A stretch of DNA of 37,669 bases from an uncultured Muribaculaceae bacterium (GTDB taxonomy: Bacteria > Bacteroidota > Bacteroidia > Bacteroidales > Muribaculaceae), in NCBI GenBank assembly GCA_947179295.1, contig CAMXAZ010000026.1, positions 1 through 37,669 of the forward strand, written 5' to 3'. The first letter of the stretch is position 1. Each line of letters opens with the position of its first letter. The notes below the pieces were generated by a model. The model saw nothing but the letters and a program-made list of their open reading frames with translations. It did not search any database and was not told where the DNA came from. This document shows, piece after piece, positions 7,472-15,833 of this stretch. Position numbers and translations under genes: made by a program.

Positions 7472-9130
7472 TCAGTGTTTGTCATCAACAACCGGACAGC
7501 CGGAGCAACGGGCTGAAATTTCAGTGAAGAAGTCGTTGCCCTTATCATCTACAAGGATGAAGGCGGGGAAGTCTTCCACTTCAATTTTCCAGATGGCTTC
7601 CATGCCGAGTTCGGGATATTCGAGGAGCTCTACCTTCTTAATGCTGTTCTGAGCGAGAATAGCAGCCGGGCCTCCGATTGAACCGAGATAGAAACCGCCG
7701 TGCTTGTGGCATGCGTCAGTAACCTGCTTGCTGCGGTTGCCTTTGGCAATCATCACCATAGAGCCACCGGCTGACTGGAACTGATCTACATATGAGTCCA
7801 TGCGGCCTGCAGTGGTCGGGCCGAATGAGCCTGAAGGCATGCCTTCGGGTGTTTTGGCCGGTCCGGCATAATAGATGGGGTGATCTTTGAGATACTGCGG
7901 CATGGGCTCGCCCTTGTCAAGACGTTCTTTGATTTTGGCATGGGCTATGTCGCGGCCTACGATGATAGTGCCGTTGAGCGAAAGGCGTGTGGCCACAGGA
8001 TATTTGGTGAGTTCAGCCAAAATTTCAGACATCGGACGGTTGAGATCGATTCTGACAACATCGCCTTCGCCTTGTTTGCGATATTCTTCGGGTATCAGTT
8101 CGCCGGGATTGCTGTCGAGTTTTTCAATCCAAAGGCCTTCGCGGTTGATTTTTGCCTTTATGTTGCGGTCAGCCGAGCATGAAACTCCGAGGCCAACGGG
8201 GCATGAGGCTCCATGACGGGGGAGACGGATCACACGGATGTCATGAGCAAAGTATTTGCCTCCGAACTGGGCGCCGAGGCCAAGACGTTCAGCTTCCTTC
8301 TTGAGTACTGCTTCAAGCTCTTTGTCGCGGAAAGCGTGGCCGAGTTCATTGCCATGATCAGGCAGATTGTCGTAATATTTTACGGATGCTTTCTTGACGG
8401 TCTCAAGATTCTTTTCAGCGGATGTGCCGCCGATGACAAATGCGATGTGGTAAGGAGGACAGGCTGCGGTTCCGAGGCTCTTCATTTTCTCAACCAGGAA
8501 GGGCACGAGTGTTTTGGGATTGAGAATGGCCTTGGTTTCCTGATAGAGATAGGTCTTGTTGGCCGAGCCACCGCCTTTTGCCACAAAAAGGAATTTGTAT
8601 TCATCTCCTTCAGACGCATGGATGTCGATCTGGGCAGGGAGGTTGCAACCGGTGTTGACTTCGTCATACATGGTGAGCGGCGCGTTCTGTGAATAGCGGA
8701 GATTGTCAGTGGTGTAAGTGATGTAGACACCCTTGCTGATCTTTTCTTCGTCATCGCAGCCGGTGTAGACATTCTGGCCCTTTTCTCCGTGAACAATCGC
8801 TGTGCCTGTGTCCTGGCAGAATGGGAGCGCGCCCTTGGCTGCCACTTCGGCATTGCGGAGCATGGTCAGAGCAACGAATTTGTCATTCTCCGATGCTTCG
8901 GGGTCTGAGAGGATCTTCGCCACCATTTCGTTGTGCTCTCGACGGAGCATGAAAGCGTTGTCATGCGTGCAGGCGCGGGCAAGCACGGTGAGCGCTTCGG
9001 GATCAACCACGAGAAATTCGTGTCCGCCCCAGTTTTCAACTTTGACGTAGTCGGAAGTCAGTTTGTAATATTCAGTTGTATCAGGCCCCAGCGGGAACAT
9101 GGGCTGATATTTGAACGGTTTGGTTGCCAT
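7472..9130 (-). CDS. fumA: Class I (iron-sulfur) fumarate hydratase
   Basis: A 552-residue class I fumarase of the FumA/FumB single-chain type, with alpha and beta parts fused. It interconverts fumarate and malate in the cytoplasm, in the reductive branch that feeds succinate production in Bacteroidales. Three cysteines that fit the [4Fe-4S] ligands are C105 (FCQDTGTA), C224 (TAACPPYH) and C318 (VSCSADRN). The beta domain near the end contains [32 protein letters not shown]. It has its own promoter (9184-9214) and a hairpin after its stop, so it may be monocistronic. The ATG at 9130 gives the normal N-terminus. Such oxygen-sensitive enzymes are typical of anaerobes. Confidence 0.96.
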   Translation of the reverse strand: MATKPFKYQPMFPLGPDTTEYYKLTSDYVKVENWGGHEFLVVDPEALTVLARACTHDNAFMLRREHNEMVAKILSDPEASENDKFVALTMLRNAEVAAKGALPFCQDTGTAIVHGEKGQNVYTGCDDEEKISKGVYITYTTDNLRYSQNAPLTMYDEVNTGCNLPAQIDIHASEGDEYKFLFVAKGGGSANKTYLYQETKAILNPKTLVPFLVEKMKSLGTAACPPYHIAFVIGGTSAEKNLETVKKASVKYYDNLPDHGNELGHAFRDKELEAVLKKEAERLGLGAQFGGKYFAHDIRVIRLPRHGASCPVGLGVSCSADRNIKAKINREGLWIEKLDSNPGELIPEEYRKQGEGDVVRIDLNRPMSEILAELTKYPVATRLSLNGTIIVGRDIAHAKIKERLDKGEPMPQYLKDHPIYYAGPAKTPEGMPSGSFGPTTAGRMDSYVDQFQSAGGSMVMIAKGNRSKQVTDACHKHGGFYLGSIGGPAAILAQNSIKKVELLEYPELGMEAIWKIEVEDFPAFILVDDKGNDFFTEISARCSGCPVVDDKH

Positions 9131-9183
9131 ATAATTATACTTTGAGTTTTTTCAGATAATCCGAAAGGACTTACTTCAGTTGA

Positions 9184-9214
9184 CAAATGTACGAACAAAA
9201 TTTTAAACGGCAAG
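9184..9214 (-). promoter_or_regulatory. Promoter of the fumarase gene
   Basis: On the minus strand a -33 box CTTG (9211-9214) is followed after 19 bp by the -7 box TACATTTG (9184-9191), matching the Bacteroidota sigma-factor consensus in sequence and spacing. Transcription would start near 9177, giving a leader of about 47 nt before the ATG at 9130. It lies within the 97-bp gap after mutS2. Confidence 0.7.
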
Positions 9215-9227
9215 CGAAAACGAGACG

Positions 9228-11696
9228 CTATTTTAGGTTTACCACCGTGATTCCGGCACCCCCGAAACGGACGTCTTCGTCATGATAAGAACTGATTCCG
9301 GCCGTGGTTGAAAGCAGTTCGCGTATGGCCTGTCGCAATGCTCCGGTGCCTGTGCCGTGAAGTATGCGCACACGGGCCACGCTGAAGCGTATGGCATCAT
9401 CTATAAAATAGGTGACAGCCTGGATGGCCTCATCTGCTCTCATGCCTCTGACGTCAATCTCCTGCTTGAACTGAAGCTGCCGTTCATAACCGGAATCAAT
9501 TGTCTGCATTGAGATGCTTGACTTTGTTTCGGTCTTTGGCTTGGCGTCTGTAACCGTCAGGCGGTCTGTCTTGACCGTGGTTTTGAGGTTGCCGAAAATC
9601 ACAAGCGCGTTTTTGCCTGATACTTCCAGCACAGTTCCTACAGTGCTACCTCCGTCAAGGCGCACGTTGGCTCCGACTGTCACTTCGCGCTTTGCCGATG
9701 TTGCCTCACGGCTGTCTGCCTGAGCATTGTGCCGCCCTTTTTTCTTTTTGGGGACTTTTGCGAGGAGTGAATTGGAATCCTTGTAACGGTTGCCCTCACG
9801 TTCGAGCCCTATACGCTCTTCCTTGAGTTTGCGACGGGCTTCCAGGGTCTTCTCCCGTTCGGCGTTTGCCTCTTTGATGTCTGCGATGGTACGTTCGATA
9901 ACGGCATTTGAAGAGTCGAGAATCTTTTTGGCTTCAGTTCTTGCTTCTTCAATGATTTCACGGCGCTTGCTCCGAAGCTGATCGGCGTCCTCGGCATACT
10001 GGGCCAGCATCTGTTCGAGTTTTTTCTCCTTCTGGCGTATGGCTGTACGCTTGTTTTCCCAATAGCGCTTGTCGCGGGTGATGTCAAGAAGATAGTTGTC
10101 AAGATTCATGTATTCTTTTCCGACAATATCTTCGGCTGACTGTATGATCTCTGCCGGCAGACCGATTTTCCGCGCAATTTCTACGGCGAACGAGCTGCCG
10201 GGGTTGCCGATAGACAGTCTGAACATCGGCTGCATGAGATGCCGGTCATAAAGCATCGAACCGTTGATAAGGCCTGCGGTGTCTTCGGCAAATTGTTTCA
10301 GAATCTGATAGTGAGTGGTCACAATGCCCCACATTTCTTTCTCATTCATCTGCTCAAGAATGGCACGGGCAAGCGCGCCGCCTATCTGAGGCTCTGTCCC
10401 GGAACCCATTTCATCAATCAGAAAGAGTGTGCCTTTGCGGTCTCGCTGCAGCATGAATTTCATGCTGCGCAGGTGGCTGCTGTAGGTCGAAAGGTCATCT
10501 TCAAATGACTGGTCATCGCCGATGTCAACGAATATATCCTGAAAGATGCCTATATGTGAATTGTCATGGACCGGAGGAAGCAGTCCGCATTGTACCATAT
10601 ACTGGATTGTGCCTACTGTTTTCAGGCAGACAGACTTGCCGCCGGCATTCGGACCTGAAATGACCAGAATGCGAGTCTCGCTGTTCAGAGTAATGTCTAT
10701 GGGCACGATTTCGCGGCCCTGATGTTCCAGCGAAAGTTTAAGCACGGGATGGCAGGCATGATACCACTCCATCTCTTCACGGTCATGCAGATTCGGCAAT
10801 GTGGCACCGACTGCCTCTGCGTAGTGGGCTTTGGCATTGATGAAATCCAGGTGGTATATGACTCCGGCCCCTGCGAGCATTTCGGGTATGTGAGGCCGAA
10901 GTTCATCGGCAATAGCGGTCAGAATGCGAATTATTTCACGATGCTCTTCGAGTTGCAGTTCGCGGGTCAGATTGTTGGCCTCCACAACTTCAGCAGGCTC
11001 GATAAAGATAGTCTTCCCGGATGCTGATTCGTCATGGACTATTCCCGGTATCTTCCGCTTATTCATCGGTGGGACCGGGAGCACAAGGCGTCCGTCGCGC
11101 ACGGCAGGAGATGCATCGGCATCCAGCCAGCCCTGGGAGATCGCGGAGCTCAGAACCCGACGTAAAATCGAATTGACGCGTCCCGACATACTGCGCAGGC
11201 GCGAACGGATTTCAGCCAGAGCCACAGATGCATTGTCTTTGACAAGACCTGACGCCGGATCAATGGCTTTGTCGATTACCGATCCGAGAGACGGCGGAAT
11301 ATCGTCAAGAGGGTCACTCAGGAGTGACAACTGCGGATACGGAGTATGACCGTCCTCGTTATGACGGCGAAAATATGATGCGATCCGTGAAAAGCATTCA
11401 AGCATGCGTCTAACTTTCATCAGATCCTTCACTTCAAGGAATGTGCCCGGTATTTTTATCACGGCCAGGTCGCGGTCGATGTCATCGACTCCTTCGAGGG
11501 GCAATGTCTCATCACTATGATTAGCCCGTTGCATCTCATCAACGGCCATGAGTGCCGCCTTTACGGTATCGAAATCAGTCTGGAATGACATTTCGGAACA
11601 GAGCTGACGCGCTCCTTCGCAGTGGCATTTTTTTGACAGCTGTGACCTTATGGCTGCAAAGCCTATCTTTTCTTCTATTTTGTCAGGATAAATCAT
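9228..11696 (-). CDS. mutS2: Endonuclease MutS2
   Basis: MutS2 is an 822-residue MutS-family ATPase without the mismatch-recognition domains. It acts on branched DNA and, in some bacteria, on collided ribosomes. Order of domains: N-terminal helical core and clamp, ATPase with Walker A SGPNAGGKS (about 347-355) and Walker B GTLFLIDEMGSGT (422-434), a long charged coiled coil (about 540-650), a KOW-like patch (VGANVRLDGGSTVGTVLEVSG), and a C-terminal Smr nuclease domain with IDVRGMRADEA and the HGTGTGALR motif. All parts are intact and the length is standard. A -7 box ends four bases before the ATG, suggesting a leaderless message. It is divergent from the PepSY-like gene, with 95 bp between. 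Confidence 0.97.
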   Translation of the reverse strand: MIYPDKIEEKIGFAAIRSQLSKKCHCEGARQLCSEMSFQTDFDTVKAALMAVDEMQRANHSDETLPLEGVDDIDRDLAVIKIPGTFLEVKDLMKVRRMLECFSRIASYFRRHNEDGHTPYPQLSLLSDPLDDIPPSLGSVIDKAIDPASGLVKDNASVALAEIRSRLRSMSGRVNSILRRVLSSAISQGWLDADASPAVRDGRLVLPVPPMNKRKIPGIVHDESASGKTIFIEPAEVVEANNLTRELQLEEHREIIRILTAIADELRPHIPEMLAGAGVIYHLDFINAKAHYAEAVGATLPNLHDREEMEWYHACHPVLKLSLEHQGREIVPIDITLNSETRILVISGPNAGGKSVCLKTVGTIQYMVQCGLLPPVHDNSHIGIFQDIFVDIGDDQSFEDDLSTYSSHLRSMKFMLQRDRKGTLFLIDEMGSGTEPQIGGALARAILEQMNEKEMWGIVTTHYQILKQFAEDTAGLINGSMLYDRHLMQPMFRLSIGNPGSSFAVEIARKIGLPAEIIQSAEDIVGKEYMNLDNYLLDITRDKRYWENKRTAIRQKEKKLEQMLAQYAEDADQLRSKRREIIEEARTEAKKILDSSNAVIERTIADIKEANAEREKTLEARRKLKEERIGLEREGNRYKDSNSLLAKVPKKKKGRHNAQADSREATSAKREVTVGANVRLDGGSTVGTVLEVSGKNALVIFGNLKTTVKTDRLTVTDAKPKTETKSSISMQTIDSGYERQLQFKQEIDVRGMRADEAIQAVTYFIDDAIRFSVARVRILHGTGTGALRQAIRELLSTTAGISSYHDEDVRFGGAGITVVNLK

Positions 11697-11700
11697 GATG

Positions 11701-11708
11701 CAAAATTA
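11701..11708 (-). promoter_or_regulatory. -7 box TAATTTTG next to the mutS2 start
   Basis: On the minus strand TAATTTTG ends four bases before the mutS2 ATG at 11696. No TTG is found at 19-21 bp upstream, so the -33 element is weak or absent. If used, the transcript would begin within the start codon region. Confidence 0.35.
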
Positions 11709-11791
11709 CATAGAATTTTTCAACATTCGACCATGCAATCTTGTTTTGTATAAAGAGTATTGTGATACATGCAATTAAAATTTAAATAATT

Positions 11792-12295
11792 ATGAAATTC
11801 AAACGCTTGATGTCAGTAACTGCGTCTCTCGTCTTTTTATTTGGAGGTGCGACAGCGGTGGCCCAGGTGCCGGTCAACGGAGGCGGCAATCCCGGTATCG
11901 TAATAGCCGGATCAGAGAATTACAGTCAGTTGCCTGAAAAAGCCCGCGCATTCATTGAAAAGCATTTCAAAGATACCGGTATTCGCAAATGTGAGAAATA
12001 TTTCGCAAAAGGGAGATATGAGGTTGAACTATCCAACGGAGTCGACCTGGAATTCAATACAGACGGAAATCTGATTGAGATTGATGCTCCAGGTGACATG
12101 AGGCTGCCGGTCGCCGTTGTCAAGGATGTGCTTCCTTCGAAAGCATATGAGCGTCTTGTAAAAGACGGATTCAATGCGATGGTTGAATCTGTTGAATTCA
12201 ACCGGGGAAAAGTGTATGAAGTTGAACTCAATATACCGGGACCGGACACTTATGTGTTTGATATCAACGGTGTGTTTCTCGCCATCGAAGACTGA
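11792..12295 (+). CDS. PepSY-like (DUF2874-type) periplasmic protein
   Basis: A 167-residue exported protein. A signal peptide (MKFKRLMSVTASLVFLFGGATAVAQ) is followed by two PepSY-like repeats: the first around 45-90 (LPEKARAFIEKHFKD ... YEVELSNGVDLEFNTDGNLIEID), the second around 100-165 (LPSKAYERLVKDGF ... YEVELNIPGPDTYVFDINGVFL). This family is abundant in Bacteroidales, often near two-component systems; some members are thought to inhibit or bind other proteins, but no function is established. Here no two-component genes adjoin: mutS2 is divergent on one side and tilS lies 124 bp downstream. Confidence 0.8.
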   Translation: MKFKRLMSVTASLVFLFGGATAVAQVPVNGGGNPGIVIAGSENYSQLPEKARAFIEKHFKDTGIRKCEKYFAKGRYEVELSNGVDLEFNTDGNLIEIDAPGDMRLPVAVVKDVLPSKAYERLVKDGFNAMVESVEFNRGKVYEVELNIPGPDTYVFDINGVFLAIED

Positions 12296-12336
12296 CGTGA
12301 TAATATATAAGGAATAGTATAAATGCGGTTTGAATT

Positions 12337-12350
12337 TGCTTTTAAAAGCA
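12337..12350. terminator. Palindrome between the PepSY-like gene and tilS
   Basis: TGCTTTTAAAAGCA is a perfect 14-base palindrome 42 bp past the PepSY-like stop. Its stem is AT-rich with no T-run after it, so termination is only a possibility. It lies upstream of the tilS -7 box. Confidence 0.2.
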
Positions 12351-12380
12351 TTTACGTGGAGGTTTGTTGCACAATTTTAT

Positions 12381-12388
12381 TAATTTTG
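12381..12388 (+). promoter_or_regulatory. -7 box TAATTTTG upstream of tilS
   Basis: TAATTTTG matches TAnnTTTG, 31 bp before the tilS ATG. The nearest upstream TTTG (12363-12366) leaves only a 14-bp spacer, shorter than usual, so the -33 element is uncertain. It probably drives tilS and the metal-regulator gene that follows 7 bp after it. Confidence 0.45.
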
Positions 12389-12419
12389 CAGCAAACTTTC
12401 ACGTTTTATATATTGATCC

Positions 12420-13775
12420 ATGAATTTTGTCCGTATTGTAGAGCAGTTTATCAACCGTCACCGTCTGATTGACAGAGCCGACACTGTTATTGTCGGCCTC
12501 AGCGGTGGTGCCGATTCTGTGGCTCTTCTGACAGTACTCTGCGATCTTGATTATGAAGTGGTCGCCACTCATTGCAATTTCCATTTGCGCGGCGAAGAAA
12601 GTATGCGCGATGAGGCTTTCTGCCGGAAATTATGCTCTGACAGAAATGTGAGGCTGCTGGTGCGGAATTTTGACGTTGATTCCCGACGCAAGGAGACGGG
12701 AGAATCTGTGGAGATGGCATGTCGCGCATTGCGATATGACTGGTGGGGGAGTCTGTTAAAAGAAAATGTAGGCTCGGTGATTGCCGTCGGGCATCACCGG
12801 GAGGACAATATCGAAACTTTTTTTCTGAACTTATTCCGAGGCAGTTCTCTCGCAGGCCTGAAGGGTATGCTCCCTCGCAATGAACTGGTGGTGCGTCCGC
12901 TGCTGGAATGCAAGAAGAGCGAGATTCTGGCATATCTTTGCGACCGCCACTCGGAATATGTAACCGACTCAACCAATGCCGACAATTATTATAAGCGCAA
13001 TCGGATACGCAACCGCCTGATGCCGCTGATTTCTGATGAATTCCCCGGCGCTATTGATTCGGTGGCGCAGACAATCGGACATCTTGCCGACAATTATGGC
13101 TTATACCGAGATTTTTGCCGTAAATTGCATGATAGGTATGTCGATGCTGACGGAGTGATTGATCTGTCAGCGATTTCGGAGAATGAATCTGATCCGCGGA
13201 TGGTTCTGTTTGAAATCCTGTCGGGCTATGGGTTCAATATGAGTCAGGTTGAAAATGTCATTTCCAGATTTGACGGGGCAAATGGAGAAAGTACATTTGC
13301 CGGCAAGACATATCATGGCCGGAGCAGTTCATATTTTCTTGATCGCGGCAAACTGGTGCCGTTGGACGATCTGAATGACGACGGACAGAGAGAAGTGACA
13401 GTAGATCTCAATTGCTATCCTTTTGAAACACGGAGGATGACTGTGGCTGAATTCACAGTATTGAAGAACGCGCGGATGCTTAGGCCGGAAGCTATGTATG
13501 CCGACAGTGAAATGATGCGCGGAGCTCCGGAATTCATTATACGCGGATGGCGGACCGGAGACCGTATGCGTCCGTTCGGTCTTAAAGGCAGTAAGCTGCT
13601 GAGTGATCTGTTCAGCAATGCGAAGCTGTCGCTTAATGAAAAAAAAGAAGTAAAAGTGATTCTTCGAAACTCGGATATTATTTGGATTCCGGGAGTGAGA
13701 TGTTCGGCTTTGTTTCCGGTAACCGATAATACAGAAGAAGTAATAGAGATAACATATAAGCCTTTGCGCAAATAG
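12420..13775 (+). CDS. tilS: tRNA(Ile)-lysidine synthetase TilS
   Basis: TilS attaches lysine to the wobble cytidine C34 of the tRNA-Ile with anticodon CAU, so that it reads AUA and not AUG; the gene is normally essential. The 451-residue protein has the PP-loop ATP-binding motif SGGADS at 28-33, the HCNFHLRGEES segment near 57 and HHREDNIETFFLNLFRGS near 124-141. A TilS C-terminal substrate domain follows (about 360-450), including IIRGWRTGDRMRPFGLKGSKLLSDLF. It is followed 7 bp later by the HMA-AraC regulator gene, so the two are likely co-transcribed although functionally unrelated. Confidence 0.96.
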   Translation: MNFVRIVEQFINRHRLIDRADTVIVGLSGGADSVALLTVLCDLDYEVVATHCNFHLRGEESMRDEAFCRKLCSDRNVRLLVRNFDVDSRRKETGESVEMACRALRYDWWGSLLKENVGSVIAVGHHREDNIETFFLNLFRGSSLAGLKGMLPRNELVVRPLLECKKSEILAYLCDRHSEYVTDSTNADNYYKRNRIRNRLMPLISDEFPGAIDSVAQTIGHLADNYGLYRDFCRKLHDRYVDADGVIDLSAISENESDPRMVLFEILSGYGFNMSQVENVISRFDGANGESTFAGKTYHGRSSSYFLDRGKLVPLDDLNDDGQREVTVDLNCYPFETRRMTVAEFTVLKNARMLRPEAMYADSEMMRGAPEFIIRGWRTGDRMRPFGLKGSKLLSDLFSNAKLSLNEKKEVKVILRNSDIIWIPGVRCSALFPVTDNTEEVIEITYKPLRK

Positions 13776-13782
13776 CCGTTAT

Positions 13783-14340
13783 ATGAAAGAATTGTTAATA
13801 AAAAATATGGTATGCCATCACTGCGTCAGAGCTGTCGAGCAGATCCTGCGGGATGTAGGGGCCGAAAATTTCAATGTCGAGCTTGGAAAAGCCACACTGG
13901 AACAGCCTCTGTCAGACGATGCAATGGATCAGCTGGTGTTGCGCCTGCGCCGTGACGGGTTCGAACTTATTGCTGACCGTGAATCGGAAATCGTTGAGAA
14001 AACCAAACATGCGATTCTTCATCATGTCAGGGAAGAGAAAGAAAAGCAACATAATCTTTCAGAGTGCATTGAACGACAACTCGGCATGAGCTATGACACG
14101 GTGAGTCGTATCTTTTCGGCTAAAGAGGGCAGGACGCTGGAAAAATATCATATAGCGCAGCGCATCGAACGGGTCAAGGAATTGCTTCAGCATGATGAAT
14201 ATACCTTGAGTGAGATCGCATATATGATGGACTATTCAAGTGTGGCCCATCTGTCTCGGCAATTTAAGAGTGTCACCGGAATGACCCCCTCGGAGTATCT
14301 TCGCGGATCAAGGGAGCGCCTTGGGCTGCATGAGATCTGA
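13783..14340 (+). CDS. HMA domain-AraC family transcriptional regulator
   Basis: A 185-residue regulator with an unusual pairing. Residues 1-65 form a heavy-metal-associated-like fold with a CxxC metal site (MVCHHC, C11/C14). Residues about 85-180 form an AraC/XylS helix-turn-helix pair: IAQRIERVKELLQHDEYTLSEIAYMMDYSSVAHLSRQFKSVTGMTPSEYLR. This suggests that copper, zinc or a similar metal bound by the CxxC controls DNA binding directly, replacing the cupin sensor of ordinary AraC proteins. The next gene is a metal-type permease that itself ends in an HMA domain, so that gene is the obvious target. It lies 7 bp after tilS. The metal-sensing role is inference; both domains are plain in the sequence. 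Confidence 0.85.
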   Translation: MKELLIKNMVCHHCVRAVEQILRDVGAENFNVELGKATLEQPLSDDAMDQLVLRLRRDGFELIADRESEIVEKTKHAILHHVREEKEKQHNLSECIERQLGMSYDTVSRIFSAKEGRTLEKYHIAQRIERVKELLQHDEYTLSEIAYMMDYSSVAHLSRQFKSVTGMTPSEYLRGSRERLGLHEI

Positions 14341-14405
14341 CTGACAGGGAGAAATTTGGTAAATTATTTCGACAATTGTGTAACGCAGACGGCATGGATC
14401 GGCAG

Positions 14406-14413
14406 TATCTTTG
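14406..14413 (+). promoter_or_regulatory. -7 box TATCTTTG upstream of the metal permease
   Basis: TATCTTTG fits TAnnTTTG and ends 28 bp before the permease ATG, so the permease can be transcribed separately from tilS. No TTG lies at a 19-21 bp spacing, which is common for promoters needing an activator such as an AraC protein. Two loosely similar segments, GAAATTTG (14351) and GACAATTG (14371), sit 20 bp apart just upstream and could be activator half-sites; the similarity is weak. Confidence 0.4.
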
Positions 14414-14441
14414 TGTTGGAATAACATAAAGATCATAAGTA

Positions 14442-15704
14442 ATGAATTTCAGCCATTTTTTCACATCTCTGATTGCGATAGTCAATGAGATGTCACCTTA
14501 TATTATATTAGGGTTTATTATCGCAGGCTTCCTTCACGTTTTCATCAGGCCTGACACAATGGGACGGCATCTTGCCGGCCACGGGATAAAGCCTGTCATG
14601 AAAGCTGCGCTGCTCGGCATACCGTTGCCACTGTGTTCCTGCGGCGTTCTCCCTACCGCTGTCTCTTTGCGGAGACAGGGCGCGTCAAAAGGTGCGACAA
14701 CATCGTTCCTTATAGCGACACCTCAGACCGGAGTCGACAGCATTGCAGCGACTTATTCGCTTTTGGGCTTGCCGTTTGCCATCCTTCGTCCTGTAGGGGC
14801 TTTGGCCGGTGCTCTTTTGGGTGGTGTTGCAGTAGGCAGGTTCGACGGTGACAGTCAAGCTGTATCCGGAACCGCATGTCACTCAACCGCGGGTGCCCAT
14901 GAGCATTCTGATACAGGCTTTATAAAAAAGATTATTGAGGCTGTCCGCTACGGTCTTGTCGATATGGTAGGCAGTGTGGGCAAATGGCTTGTGATAGGCC
15001 TGATTGTCGCAGCTCTGATTACCGTGCTTGTGCCGGACGAACTGTTTCTGGGGCTCAGCCAGTATCCTTTGCTTGCCATGCTGGTCATGGTTGTGGTGTC
15101 AGTGCCAATGTATATCTGTGCCACCGGTTCAATTCCCATCGCTTTGTCTCTTATAGCCAAAGGTCTGACACCCGGAGTCGGTTTTGTGCTTCTGATGGCC
15201 GGGCCGGCTGCCAATTTTGCATCCATGATGATTCTGTCAAAGACAATCGGGCGTAAGAGTACTTATATATATGTCGGCTCCGTGGTCTTTACGGCCATTC
15301 TTTTCGGGCTTGCGATTGATTATCTGCTCCCGCGTGGGTGGTTCATGCCGTCTGTGTCGCATCTGTCACCTCATTGTCACCATACTTTCGGAATATTTGA
15401 AAGCATGTGCAGTCTGCTGCTGTTGTGTCTGCTTGTTTATTCGGGAATCAGACAGCACAATTGCAAAATTGACCATCAGCATAATCTTAACACAAATACA
15501 AAGAATATGAAACAGGTTTATATCATTGAAGGAATGTCTTGCAGCCACTGCCAGGCATCCGTAAAGAAGGCTATCTCAAATCTCCAGGGAGTTCAGTCTG
15601 TAACAGTGGATCTCGGATCGGAAGAAGCTGTGGTTGAAGGCGATGTTGATGCCAACACTGTCCGGGAGGCAATCTATGAGGCCGGATTTTCGGTTAAAGA
15701 GTAA
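14442..15704 (+). CDS. SO_0444-type Cu/Zn efflux permease with C-terminal HMA domain
   Basis: A 420-residue membrane permease of the DUF318/ArsP-like superfamily. Two bundles of transmembrane helices (about 10-130 and 165-340) are joined by a His-containing linker (ACHSTAGAHEHSD near 145-157). The membrane signature PLCSCGVLPTAVSLRRQGASKG (63-84, with C65 and C67) is typical of the SO_0444 copper/zinc efflux group. A His-rich stretch (HLSPHCHH near 306-313) and a polar linker lead to a complete HMA domain from residue 356 with metal-binding CSHC. Export of copper or zinc from the cytoplasm is the most likely job; arsenical or other metals are possible. The upstream HMA-AraC gene probably controls it. 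The ATG at 15507 could also start the HMA domain as a separate 65-residue chaperone. Confidence 0.85.
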   Translation: MNFSHFFTSLIAIVNEMSPYIILGFIIAGFLHVFIRPDTMGRHLAGHGIKPVMKAALLGIPLPLCSCGVLPTAVSLRRQGASKGATTSFLIATPQTGVDSIAATYSLLGLPFAILRPVGALAGALLGGVAVGRFDGDSQAVSGTACHSTAGAHEHSDTGFIKKIIEAVRYGLVDMVGSVGKWLVIGLIVAALITVLVPDELFLGLSQYPLLAMLVMVVVSVPMYICATGSIPIALSLIAKGLTPGVGFVLLMAGPAANFASMMILSKTIGRKSTYIYVGSVVFTAILFGLAIDYLLPRGWFMPSVSHLSPHCHHTFGIFESMCSLLLLCLLVYSGIRQHNCKIDHQHNLNTNTKNMKQVYIIEGMSCSHCQASVKKAISNLQGVQSVTVDLGSEEAVVEGDVDANTVREAIYEAGFSVKE

Positions 15705-15715
15705 ATAGCCGGACT

Positions 15716-15763
15716 GAAAAAAAATAATTCGCGGGTACCTGTTATATCGGGCACCCGCGAATT
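15716..15763 (-). terminator. Intrinsic terminator of rmuC, shared with the permease
   Basis: AATTCGCGGGT (15726-15736) and ACCCGCGAATT (15753-15763) are perfect 11-base inverted arms with a 16-nt loop. The A-run at 15716-15724 reads as a T-run after the stem on the minus strand, a textbook intrinsic terminator for rmuC. The permease stop lies 12 bp before the A-run, so the same hairpin can also end that convergent transcript, though with a poorer T-run. Confidence 0.8.
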
Positions 15764-15833
15764 TGTCTGTAGAATAGCTTTTCTTGTCATCGGCTACGGA
15801 TTACAGTCGGGAATTTGCCCGTCAGATATGATA

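Noticed and set aside
8213-8692. A 159-codon plus-strand frame inside the fumarase gene
   Set aside because: It is the shadow of a conserved enzyme whose cluster cysteines are all in the other frame.
12399-12584. A 61-codon minus-strand frame across the tilS start
   Set aside because: It overlaps the tilS promoter and PP-loop coding sequence and has no recognisable features.
14351-14380. Direct repeats as a firm AraC-type operator before the permease
   Set aside because: The two segments 20 bp apart agree at only about half of their positions, so I mention them only as a weak possibility.
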